Source of the DNA: an uncultured Acidimicrobiaceae bacterium
Lineage (GTDB): Bacteria > Actinomycetota > Acidimicrobiia > Acidimicrobiales > Ilumatobacteraceae
NCBI GenBank assembly: GCA_903919455.1
Contig: CAIXIJ010000051.1
Span: 1-44,079, forward strand
Length of the DNA: 44,079 nt
Direction of reading: 5' to 3'
Each line of letters starts with the position of its first letter. Positions within the stretch are counted from its first letter, which is position 1. The translations under genes were made by a program, and so were the position numbers. The notes under the pieces were generated by a model. It saw nothing but the letters and a program-made list of their open reading frames with translations. It was not told where the DNA came from and ran no database searches. Positions 9,328-16,838 of this stretch are shown here, piece after piece.

Positions 9328-11532
9328 CTAGATCACCCGGAAGGTGGTGTCGACGCCGAGGTTGGTGGCGTCGTTAATGGTCATCGAGTTCGTGTTGCCG
9401 AGAGCGTCGCGAAGGATCATTGAGCTCAAGGTCCAATCGCCCGGCTCGGCGCCCTGCGGCACGGTGAGAGTGATCTCGTAGACGCCGTTCTTCGCGGTGC
9501 CGCTGATGCGATGGATGGCAGCAATGTCGGCCTGCAGGGTCTGGTTGCCGCTCGTGCTGGTGAACGCGATGCTTGAGAGTGCGGTATCGGCGGCAAGGCC
9601 GACGATGTCGTCGGTGATGGTCGCCGTGATGGTCACCTGGCCGTTGGCCGCTGCCACGTCAACGGGTGTTCCGCTGATCACCAGGGCCGACAATTGGGGC
9701 CCGGTGTTGTCGCCGCCAACGTCCACCTGGGTGAACTGGTAGCCGCTGAGACCTGCGGTCTGCATGTCGGCCGCCGACACGGTGATGGCGTTTCCGACGC
9801 TGTCCACCAGGTAGGCCTGAGCCGACCAGACGCCGGTCTCGGAGTAGTCGGGGATGAGCAACGAGAACTGATACGTGCCGGGAGCCGCCGGTGCGGGCTG
9901 CAGCGTGCTGTCGTCCAGCATGCCGATCACCGATTGCTGACCGTTCGGCGAGACGAACCGGAAGTACGAACCCACATTGGCCACCCCGGCCTGGGCATCC
10001 GACAACGTCACCGTGACGTCGATGTGCTGCGGGTCGGCCGGCAGGTTGGGTGCCGTGCCCACGGTGTTCTGCGACAGCGAGAGGCTGGTGATCGTGGGCG
10101 GCAGCGCGTCGGCTGCGCCATTCTGATCAAACCCGTTGTCGAGGGACAGCCCTGCCAGCTGGGCGGTGTCGTAGGTGCGGCCGTTGTTGAAGGCATCCAC
10201 CAGCGTGGCCGAAGTGACCTGCCAGCGGCCTTGGTCGCGGAACCCCGGCACCGTCACCACGGCGGTGTAGATGCCGTCGTGCTCGTTGCCGGATGTGAGG
10301 TTCGCAGGGCCGAAGTTGGCCTCGAGCACGATGTTGCTGACGGGGCTGACGATGATCATCGAGTTGAGGGTGTCGACGGGGTTGAGCCCGGCCTCGGCAT
10401 CAACGATGTGCGCCGTGATCGTCACGTCCTGTGTGCCGGTCGAGGTATCGATCGGCGACGTGATCGTCAGTGCTGTGAACTCGGGCGCGCTCAGGTCGCA
10501 GTTGGTGAAGGTGTCGGCGCCGAACGTGGTGCCGTCGCAGAAGTTCGCGGCCGCCCCACCATCGAAGGTGTCATCCCCGACATCTCCGATGAGGATGTCG
10601 TTGCCATTGCCGCCGAGGAGGGTGTTCGAGCCGGGCAATCCGATGAGCGTGTCGTCGCCGTCGCGGCCGTCGAGCACGTTGTCGGTGGCGCTGCCGGTGA
10701 GTACGTCGGGGCCGCTGCTGCCGATGAGGTTCTCCACGTCGGTGATCACGTTGTCGCCCTCGCCAGCAATGCCGTCGTCGGCAATGCCATCGATGCCCAC
10801 CGTGACACCGCCGGTGTGGTCGGCGTACGACACGGTGTCATCGTCGTCGCCGCCGAGGAATGTGTCGGCACCCGTGCCACCCAGCAGCAGGTCGTTGCCA
10901 GTGCCACCTTTGAGCGTGTTGCTTCCGGTGCCGCCGTTGAAGGTGTCGTTGCCCGCGCCACCGTCGAGCGTGTCGCTGCCGGTGCCACCGATGATGGTGT
11001 CGAGGCCCGCGCTGCCGAGCAGCGTGTCGCTGCCGGCACCGCCGTCGAGCACGTTGTTCGACGTATTGCCGCGCAGTCGGTCGGCACCCCTGCCGCCGGT
11101 GAGGTTCTCCACGCTGGACATCACCAGGTCGAGTTCGCCGGCGCTGCCGTCGTTGCGCACACCGTCGAGGGAGACCGTGACGGTGCCGGTGTGGTCGCTG
11201 TAGTCGGCGGTGTCGCTGCCGGTGCCGCCGAAGAGCGTGTCGCTGCCGGCGCCGCCAGTGAGTACGTCGTTGCCAGCGCCGCCGTCGAGTAGGTCGTTTC
11301 CGCCGCGGCCGATGAGGACGTCGTTGCCGCCAAGTCCACACAGCACGTCGTGCTTCTTGGTGCCGATGAGGGTGTCGCGATGGGGCGTGCCGACGATGGT
11401 GCAGATGGCGCCACTCGCGCTACGCAGGGGGCCGGACGCCTCCACGTGAGCGCTGTCGAAGCCGATGCCGACGGCGATGCTGGCGGCGGTGACCACGAGG
11501 GTTGTCGCCATGCGAATCCGTTGCTGTGACAT
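9328..11532 (-). CDS. Secreted RTX-type calcium-binding protein with three Ig-like domains (paralogue 2)
   Basis: I start this 734-residue protein at 11532 (MSQQRIRMATTLVV), which places a signal peptide at the N-terminus; an upstream in-frame extension has no such feature. The mature N-terminus repeats the paralogue 1 entry motif (CTIVGTPHRDTLIGT, DVLCGLGGND). RTX nonapeptides follow, with two NDG/ENLTG spacer units and a closing cysteine pair (FCDG, NCDLS). The C-terminal half has three tandem beta-sandwich-like domains of about 115 residues sharing a VTITA start and a GxW segment. The single C-terminal domain of paralogue 1 resembles them, so the two genes differ by repeat and domain number. 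Extracellular location is well supported; the ligand is unknown. Confidence 0.84.
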   Translation of the reverse strand: MSQQRIRMATTLVVTAASIAVGIGFDSAHVEASGPLRSASGAICTIVGTPHRDTLIGTKKHDVLCGLGGNDVLIGRGGNDLLDGGAGNDVLTGGAGSDTLFGGTGSDTADYSDHTGTVTVSLDGVRNDGSAGELDLVMSSVENLTGGRGADRLRGNTSNNVLDGGAGSDTLLGSAGLDTIIGGTGSDTLDGGAGNDTFNGGTGSNTLKGGTGNDLLLGGTGADTFLGGDDDDTVSYADHTGGVTVGIDGIADDGIAGEGDNVITDVENLIGSSGPDVLTGSATDNVLDGRDGDDTLIGLPGSNTLLGGNGNDILIGDVGDDTFDGGAAANFCDGTTFGADTFTNCDLSAPEFTALTITSPIDTSTGTQDVTITAHIVDAEAGLNPVDTLNSMIIVSPVSNIVLEANFGPANLTSGNEHDGIYTAVVTVPGFRDQGRWQVTSATLVDAFNNGRTYDTAQLAGLSLDNGFDQNGAADALPPTITSLSLSQNTVGTAPNLPADPQHIDVTVTLSDAQAGVANVGSYFRFVSPNGQQSVIGMLDDSTLQPAPAAPGTYQFSLLIPDYSETGVWSAQAYLVDSVGNAITVSAADMQTAGLSGYQFTQVDVGGDNTGPQLSALVISGTPVDVAAANGQVTITATITDDIVGLAADTALSSIAFTSTSGNQTLQADIAAIHRISGTAKNGVYEITLTVPQGAEPGDWTLSSMILRDALGNTNSMTINDATNLGVDTTFRVI

Positions 11533-11565
11533 GCGGTCACGGTACGAGTGCGGGCATCGGAAGAC

Positions 11566-11582
11566 GATGGGCCATCCGGCCC
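11566..11582. promoter_or_regulatory. Palindromic element upstream of RTX paralogue 2
   Basis: The element is GATGGGCCATNNGGCCC, ending 33 nt before the start codon at 11532, exactly as upstream of paralogue 1. Here the outer arm is less symmetric, with GGCCCC replacing GGCCCA. It also lies about 120 bp upstream of the divergent lipoprotein gene at 11703, so it could influence that gene too. Confidence 0.58.
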
Positions 11583-11702
11583 CTTCTGCGACCAAAGACC
11601 TACGACCTACGCAGCATGGTCGGTGGTCGCGGTCGACCTCAAATGTGGCACACTGTGGCGGCGCGCGGAGGTGTCACTTCGTCGCCGTCCTTGGAGGGCC
11701 CC

Positions 11703-12218
11703 GTGTCTCGACGTTCCCGTTTCCTGCTCGCCGCCGTTGGCGTGTTCGCGCTTGGCGCCTCCGTCTCGGCCTGCAGCGACAGCGGCACGTCCATGCACCA
11801 TGTCGTGAAGGTGGACCTCACGTCCATCAACAAGGCGCTGCACAAGGTGGGCGCCGACGATGCCAAGGTCTACGGCTTCAACGACCTCACCGGCGCTGGT
11901 ACCGACAGCGATGGTTCGAAGGTGGACGTGGAGTTTCTCGCCTTCGTCGACTACAACAAGGGAAGCGGCGCCTTCGACGGCGTGCTTACCTTCACCTTCG
12001 CCAACGGCGACACGCTGGGCGTGCGCATCGTGGGCGGGAAGGCCGTGGCCGCCACCGACACCACCGACGCCACCTTCGCCAGCAAACTGGATGTCATCGA
12101 CGGCACTGCGGGCCATCAGGGGTCCAGCGGCAAGGGCACCTTCGTGGGCGCCCGCAAGGACGCGCTGGGTGGCCTGGTGCAGGCCACCTTCGACATGAAC
12201 GTGGTCGTCGCCGGCTGA
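11703..12218 (+). CDS. Predicted lipoprotein, possible allene-oxide-cyclase-like barrel
   Basis: The GTG at 11703 has GGAGGG five bases upstream and yields a textbook lipoprotein signal: SRRSRFLLAAVGVFALG, then the lipobox VSAC. The longer upstream frame has no such features. The mature part of about 145 residues is rich in beta strands, with glycines and the motifs GAFDGVLTFTFANGD and DVIDGTAGHQGSSGKGTF. This pattern resembles the small beta-barrel family that includes allene oxide cyclase and dirigent-like proteins; that assignment is an inference by eye. The gene is divergent from RTX paralogue 2 and convergent with the molybdoenzyme. It probably sits on the outer face of the membrane. Confidence 0.8.
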   Translation: MSRRSRFLLAAVGVFALGASVSACSDSGTSMHHVVKVDLTSINKALHKVGADDAKVYGFNDLTGAGTDSDGSKVDVEFLAFVDYNKGSGAFDGVLTFTFANGDTLGVRIVGGKAVAATDTTDATFASKLDVIDGTAGHQGSSGKGTFVGARKDALGGLVQATFDMNVVVAG

Positions 12219-12241
12219 TCCTGGCGGCCGGCCGTGTCAGC

Positions 12242-12269
12242 GGCGCACCGCCAGCGTCGCCGACGGCGA
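12242..12269. terminator. Possible bidirectional terminator between convergent genes
   Basis: Two short perfect hairpins lie in the 55 bp between the convergent lipoprotein and molybdoenzyme genes: GGCG-CAC-CGCC at 12242-12252 and TCGCC-GAC-GGCGA at 12257-12269. Neither is followed by a T tract, so intrinsic termination is only a suggestion from position. Confidence 0.3.
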
Positions 12270-12273
12270 AGGG

Positions 12274-14397
12274 TCAGGTGCGAGCGAGGGCCTGCACGGT
12301 GACGGGGATGCCGGTCATGTGTGCCTGGCTGGAGAGTGGCTCGAAGCTGTCGGGCCCGATGGGCAGCAACACGTTCGGGTTCGATCCAGGGTTGGCGGAT
12401 GCCACGCGCATCCGTGGGCTCACAGTGTGTCCCCAGCCGTGCACCATCGACACCACGCCGTCCATCAGATCGGCATCGATCTCCACCACTGCCTGGATCT
12501 CGCCGTGAGCGCTCGCCACGCTCACCATGTCGCCGTCGTGAAGACCAAGCCGGGTCGCGTCGGTTGGTGCAATCCCGAGTGGGTTGTTGGTGCGTCCGCG
12601 CTTCTTCATCCGTTCGATGTTGGCGAACCATGAGTTGTGCATCCACGCGTCGCGTTTGTGGATCAACAGCAGATCGCCGTTGCGGCCTCGCTCCGTCGCC
12701 TCATTGAAGAAACGATGGCTACGTTCGATGGCGTCGGCGAACACGGGTGGGCAGCAGTCCACCAAACCGTCGGCTGTCTGCACCTGCTGGTCGAAGAAGG
12801 TGCCGGGTGTTGGTGTGGGCAGCACGCGTGCGACGCCATCGGACAACTCGTCGAGTTGCAGTCCGCTGCCGCGTTCCAGCATGTGGCGCCACTTGCTCCA
12901 CGGGTCGGGTTCCTGTCCATCGGCCAGATCGTCGAACAGGCTCGGCTTTCCCATGCGCTGCAGCAATTGGTGAGCGATCCACCATTCGGGTCGACGCTCG
13001 GCCTTCGGTGCCACCACTGCCTGCGTGTACTGGGCGAAGGGCTGGGCGCTGGTGCCGATGTTCACGATGTTGAGGTCGTCACGCTCATACATATCGGTGC
13101 TGGGCAGCAACACATGAGCGAACTCGCTGGTGGCGCTGGGGTAGATGTCGATCACGACGAGCAGTTCCAACTGTTCGAATGCCTTGCGCAGCCGGGCCTC
13201 GCCAGCGATGGACAGCAAGGGGTTCCCTGCCACGACGATGAGCGCGCGGATGGGTTCCTCGCTGTCGAGGATGCTCTGCGATAGCAGGGTGCCGGGCAGC
13301 GAGCCTCGGCGAAGCCGGCCGAACTCGGTGTCCACGTAGTTCTGCTCGGGCACGCCCGCCCCGCTGCGAGCGTTTGGGTAGAAGCCGTCGCTCTTCAGGT
13401 TGCCGCCCTCGGCGTCGAGCCTGCCGGTGACGAACGACAGCATGTGCACCAACCAGTAGGCGAGTGTGCCCTGACGGCCCATGTTGATACCCGTGCTCGC
13501 ATGCACCGAGGCTCGCGGTGTGTTCACCCAGGCTGCCGCGAGTTCGCGCACGGCGTCTGCGGGCACGCCCGTGACGGCTTCCGTTCGATCCGCCGGGTAC
13601 TCGGCGATGAAGGCGCGTAGTTCGTCCACGTGAGCACCGTGTTGGGCCAGCATTCGCGAGTCGAATCCGCCCAGCGAATCGATCTCCAACAGCAGCGAGG
13701 CGAGAAACCACACGTCGGTGTCGGGGCGAATCTGCAGCGTGTCGCCCACGCCCATCTCCGGTGTCTCGATGCGGCGGGGATTCACGAAAACCAAGCGGGC
13801 CCCACGTGCGGTTGCCCTGCGCATCTCGCCCAACACGTTCGGCACCGAATAGAAGCTCGCCTGCGATGCCCGCGGGTTCTCGCCGATGATGAGGCACAGA
13901 TCGGTGTTGGAGAGATCGGGAATCGGATGCACCATGCTGCTACCGAACACCGCTTCGCTGGCGACGAACTTGTTGGCGCAGTCCTGCGTGCCGGAACTGA
14001 ACGTGCGCCGCACACCGAGGGTGCGCAGCATCTGAGTGGTGTGCAATTGGCCCAGCGCGTTGAACGCGGTGGGGTTGCCCACGTACGCCGCCACCGCGTC
14101 GGAACCATGCGCGTCGATGATGGCCTGCAGCTTCCGGGCAGTGGTGTCGAGTGCGTTGTCCCATGTGGTGTTGGCCCAGGTGCCATCGATGGCACGCAGC
14201 ATCGGATGGTCGGCGCGATCGGGGTCGTGGTGGAGGTCCACTGCGGCGAGGCCCTTGTGGCAGGCGAAGCCTTTCGTCACCGGATGATCGCGATCGGGCG
14301 ACAGCTTCACCAGCACGCCGTCGTCTACCTGAGCCACGAGACCGCAGCTCGGTTCACAGATGCGGCAGAACGTTCGGACCGTTTCCGTCATTGCCAT
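12274..14397 (-). CDS. Molybdopterin-dependent oxidoreductase (FdhA/NarB/PsrA-like superfamily)
   Basis: This 707-residue catalytic-subunit-like protein has an N-terminal [4Fe-4S] motif with Cys11, Cys14, Cys18 and Cys46, the Mo/W-bisPGD oxidoreductase fold, and a C-terminal dinucleotide-binding domain near residues 580-700 (LLLIHKRDAWMHNSW, MVHGWGH). I start at 14397 because GGGGAGG lies five bases upstream; the ATG at 14391 is the alternative. There is no twin-arginine signal, so it should be cytoplasmic. No electron-transfer subunit lies beside it, which suggests a single-subunit enzyme using ferredoxin, NAD(P)H or a remote partner. The substrate cannot be read from the sequence. Confidence 0.9.
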   Translation of the reverse strand: MAMTETVRTFCRICEPSCGLVAQVDDGVLVKLSPDRDHPVTKGFACHKGLAAVDLHHDPDRADHPMLRAIDGTWANTTWDNALDTTARKLQAIIDAHGSDAVAAYVGNPTAFNALGQLHTTQMLRTLGVRRTFSSGTQDCANKFVASEAVFGSSMVHPIPDLSNTDLCLIIGENPRASQASFYSVPNVLGEMRRATARGARLVFVNPRRIETPEMGVGDTLQIRPDTDVWFLASLLLEIDSLGGFDSRMLAQHGAHVDELRAFIAEYPADRTEAVTGVPADAVRELAAAWVNTPRASVHASTGINMGRQGTLAYWLVHMLSFVTGRLDAEGGNLKSDGFYPNARSGAGVPEQNYVDTEFGRLRRGSLPGTLLSQSILDSEEPIRALIVVAGNPLLSIAGEARLRKAFEQLELLVVIDIYPSATSEFAHVLLPSTDMYERDDLNIVNIGTSAQPFAQYTQAVVAPKAERRPEWWIAHQLLQRMGKPSLFDDLADGQEPDPWSKWRHMLERGSGLQLDELSDGVARVLPTPTPGTFFDQQVQTADGLVDCCPPVFADAIERSHRFFNEATERGRNGDLLLIHKRDAWMHNSWFANIERMKKRGRTNNPLGIAPTDATRLGLHDGDMVSVASAHGEIQAVVEIDADLMDGVVSMVHGWGHTVSPRMRVASANPGSNPNVLLPIGPDSFEPLSSQAHMTGIPVTVQALART

Positions 14398-14465
14398 TGC
14401 GGCCTCCCCGGCATGATCGCCCCCCGGCGACACACCCGTTCTACCGCGCCGACTACCGTCCTCGC

Positions 14466-15020
14466 ATGCCCGGAGAACAACCTCGACTCCTTCCCCTCAC
14501 CGCCACCGACGACCCGCGGATGGAGGAGCTGTTCTCCAAGGGCTTGAACGGGCCGGATGGCACGCCGCTGAACATCTTCGGCACGTTGGCGCACCACCCC
14601 GACATGCTGCGCCGCTGGATGGTGTTCGCAGCGCACGTGATGTCGAAGAACACACTCACCGATCGCGACCGCGAGCTCCTGATTCTGCGTACCGGCTGGA
14701 ACTGCCAGAGCCGATACGAGTTCTCGCAGCACGTGGTGATCGGCATTCGCTGTGGCATCACCGAGCTCGAAATCGAGATGGTGAAGCAAGGTGTGGATGC
14801 TGGATGGAGCGCGCACGATCGAAAGCTGATCTGCGCAGCCGACCAACTGCACGACCGGTATGCGCTCAGCGCAGAGGCGTGGGCGTCGTTGGCCGAGGAG
14901 TTCTCCGAGCAGCAGATCCTCGACCTGATCGCGACGGTGGGCAACTACCACCTGGTGGCGATGTTCTTGAACAGCACCGGTGTGCAGCTCGACGAAGGTA
15001 TTCCCGACGCGTTTGCGTGA
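14466..15020 (+). CDS. Carboxymuconolactone decarboxylase / AhpD-like family protein
   Basis: The 184-residue product starts at the ATG at 14466, 68 bp from the divergent molybdoenzyme start. The central segment RTGWNCQSRYEFSQHV, followed by GITELEIE, is the hallmark of the CMD family, an all-helical trimer or hexamer fold. The usual redox CxxC of AhpD is not seen: there is one cysteine in WNCQSRYEFSQH and an IRCG. A peroxidase role is therefore less likely than a decarboxylase-like or unknown one. The shared intergenic region with the molybdoenzyme suggests co-regulation. Confidence 0.88.
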   Translation: MPGEQPRLLPLTATDDPRMEELFSKGLNGPDGTPLNIFGTLAHHPDMLRRWMVFAAHVMSKNTLTDRDRELLILRTGWNCQSRYEFSQHVVIGIRCGITELEIEMVKQGVDAGWSAHDRKLICAADQLHDRYALSAEAWASLAEEFSEQQILDLIATVGNYHLVAMFLNSTGVQLDEGIPDAFA

Positions 15021-15028
15021 TGGCGGGC

Positions 15029-15607
15029 TCAGCGGCCTGCGGCCTCGAGCTCATACATCGGGACACCTGCTCGCGGTGCCCAGAGACCGGCGCCGATCTG
15101 ACGAAAGTGCAACTGCAGATACCTGCGATACCAGGCGCCGGTGCGGTGGTGCACCTCGAGGTCGGTGCCCGTGGGGTCGACGATGTGCCGAAGGTCGTGC
15201 TTGGTCGGCAGTTCCAGATACAGCAATTGCCTGGTGGCGATGGCGAGGTGGTCGATGGCGGCGATGACTCGTTCGTCGTCGATGTACTGCAGCACGCTGT
15301 GGCACACCACCAGATCGAAGGAGCGCGGCGGGCGCCAGGTGGCGATATCGCGTCGTTCGTGACCCCAGGTGCGGCAGGCGAAAGCGCTGTAGTCGGTGGA
15401 ACGAACCTGTACGTCCGGATGGGTGTCGCGGTACCAGTCGCGCCAGAAGCCCATACCGGCCCCTACGTCGAGCACGGTGCGGATCTCGATGCCCCACCAT
15501 GCAGCCATGTGGTGCACCGCCGTGGCGAGGTGGTCGATGCGCTCGCGGTCGTGGGCGCCGTCCTTGCCGTAGAAGCGGTGGTAATAGGCGTCGTCGAACT
15601 CGCTCAC
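15029..15607 (-). CDS. SAM-dependent methyltransferase, class I
   Basis: This 192-residue protein has a Rossmann methyltransferase core. Motif I is VLDVGAGMG at residues 45-53, an acidic residue (STDYS) ends strand 2, and FDLVVCHSVLQYIDD is motif IV. The N-terminal AYYHRFYG pattern is common in stand-alone methyltransferases of unknown substrate. It starts with GTG at 15607 without a clear ribosome binding site. Its stop lies 8 bp from the convergent CMD-family gene, so there is no room for separate terminators. Confidence 0.88.
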   Translation of the reverse strand: MSEFDDAYYHRFYGKDGAHDRERIDHLATAVHHMAAWWGIEIRTVLDVGAGMGFWRDWYRDTHPDVQVRSTDYSAFACRTWGHERRDIATWRPPRSFDLVVCHSVLQYIDDERVIAAIDHLAIATRQLLYLELPTKHDLRHIVDPTGTDLEVHHRTGAWYRRYLQLHFRQIGAGLWAPRAGVPMYELEAAGR

Positions 15608-15717
15608 TTCGATCGACGCTAGTCAGGCGTTGTCTGGCTCGCAGCTATGCCGTCAATGCACTGGATGCTGAGCACCTCAGTCGTGCACGTTGCGGCACCG
15701 TCTCCTACGGTCGCCAC

Positions 15718-16575
15718 ATGATCCGCAGATCTCATGTTCTGGTCTCGCTCTCCGCGATGTGCGCGGTGCTCTTTCTGGGTGTCGGCGCGGCATTCGCGCA
15801 CGATCCGATCATCCTCACGGACACGCAGACCACGCCCGAGGCCGGGCCACTACTGCCCGATGGCACCATCTCCTTCGCCCTCTACGGCTCGGTGAGCGGA
15901 ACCGGCGATACACGCGGCTTGCGTGTGCAGTTCGCGGCCGGCGATTCCGTCGACATCTCGCTGTTGATTCCCGACCTTGCGCCGGAAAATGCAATTGGTG
16001 ATGCAGGGCTGCCCACGTTGCAGTTGGTGGCGCCGGATGGAGCGACGCGCCTGCTGATTCCGACGGAGCACGTTCGGTTCGACGAGCCATTCTCGAAGAC
16101 GAGTTACGTGCGATTGTTGGAGTTGCACGAGCCGGCACAGCCGGGGGAGTACCGACTGACGATCACCGCAGCCGCGCCATCACGTTTCACTCTCGCTGTG
16201 GGCACGGTGGAGCAATTCGGCACACCGGTGGAGAACGTGCCGAATCGCGCAGATGGTTCTGCCGGTGTGCAGCAGTGGTACGCCACACCGCCTTCGGCAC
16301 CGGTTTCGACTGTGCCAACGTCGGAGTCGTTGGCACCACCATCGACCAGTACCGAGACCTCTACCAGCACTGTTTCTACTGTTAACACGCTCGGTGTCGA
16401 TTCGACCCCTGCAGGTACAGAGGCGTCGATTCCCTCAACTGTTGCGAGTGGGCCAAATGACCTATCGTCAGGTAAAAGTGGTACACCATTTATCGCTATC
16501 GCCGCCATTGCGGCCTTGGCAATCGGTGTGTTCGGCGTTCTCGCCAGGCGGAAGAGGGCCGGTCGACCGACCTGA
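15718..16575 (+). CDS. Membrane-anchored surface protein with Ser/Thr-rich stalk
   Basis: This 285-residue protein starts at the ATG at 15718, which places a signal peptide (RSHVLVSLSAMCAVLFLG, ending AFA/HD) at the N-terminus; the upstream in-frame extension would bury it. A beta-rich ectodomain of about 150 residues follows. Next come about 70 residues dominated by Ser, Thr and Pro, a membrane helix (FIAIAAIAALAIGVFGVL) and a positive tail (ARRKRAGRPT). This is the build of a wall-spanning or periplasmic protein tethered to the membrane. No LPxTG or LAxTG sorting motif precedes the helix, so it is not an evident sortase substrate. The fold was not recognised. Confidence 0.8.
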   Translation: MIRRSHVLVSLSAMCAVLFLGVGAAFAHDPIILTDTQTTPEAGPLLPDGTISFALYGSVSGTGDTRGLRVQFAAGDSVDISLLIPDLAPENAIGDAGLPTLQLVAPDGATRLLIPTEHVRFDEPFSKTSYVRLLELHEPAQPGEYRLTITAAAPSRFTLAVGTVEQFGTPVENVPNRADGSAGVQQWYATPPSAPVSTVPTSESLAPPSTSTETSTSTVSTVNTLGVDSTPAGTEASIPSTVASGPNDLSSGKSGTPFIAIAAIAALAIGVFGVLARRKRAGRPT

Positions 16576-16587
16576 ATGATCGGTCGA
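16563..16587 (+). terminator. Stem-loop across the stop of the surface-protein gene
   Basis: TCGACCGA (16563-16570) and TCGGTCGA (16580-16587) form a perfect 8-bp stem with a 9-nt loop that contains the TGA stop. No T tract follows. It could end the upstream transcript before the long leader of the collagen-like gene. Confidence 0.4.
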
Positions 16588-16838
16588 GTCGGCGCTGTTC
16601 AGCCAGATCATCGCAGTTCAGGGGCAGTGTAACCGGGAACGAGTCGAGGACGTTGCGGTTGTCGCTGTGGCCTTGTTCCGCAGAGGCAGATCGAAAACAG
16701 AGACTCGAGGGTTGTGAGATCCGAGAGGACTACGACCTTAGAAGTAGTGAAATCACCCATCTCAACCTTGCAGACTCTCCCAGCGCCGGATCTCTCTCGG
16801 CACCTTGCCTCGGCGGGCAAGCACAACAAGGCGGGAAC
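16588..16838 (+). promoter_or_regulatory. Long structured leader of the collagen-like operon
   Basis: About 250 bp separate the surface-protein stem-loop from the start of the collagen-like gene. Three foldable elements are visible. GGTT-GAGAT (16710-16713 and 16716-16720, with a 2-nt bulge) pairs with ATCTC-AACC (16759-16767). Inside it, ACTAC (16729-16733) pairs with GTAGT (16744-16748). CTTGCC-6 nt-GGCAAG at 16804-16821 lies just upstream of the likely ribosome binding site. I do not recognise a known riboswitch class. A frame runs through the region without stops, but it lacks a credible start or protein-like composition, so I treat it as noncoding. Confidence 0.5.

Noticed and set aside
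9694-11292. A 532-codon plus-strand frame opposite RTX paralogue 2, and similar frames at 6853-8040
   Set aside because: Repeat DNA of the RTX arrays is stop-free on both strands. The minus-strand frames have signal peptides and Ca2+-binding nonapeptides; the plus-strand ones have neither.
16490-16575. A sortase sorting signal at the C-terminus of the surface protein
   Set aside because: There is a membrane helix and positive tail, but no LPxTG or LAxTG motif before it.
16588-16838. A known cyclic di-GMP or cyclic di-AMP riboswitch in the collagen operon leader
   Set aside because: The conserved core sequences of those classes as I know them are not present, so only an unclassified structured leader is claimed.
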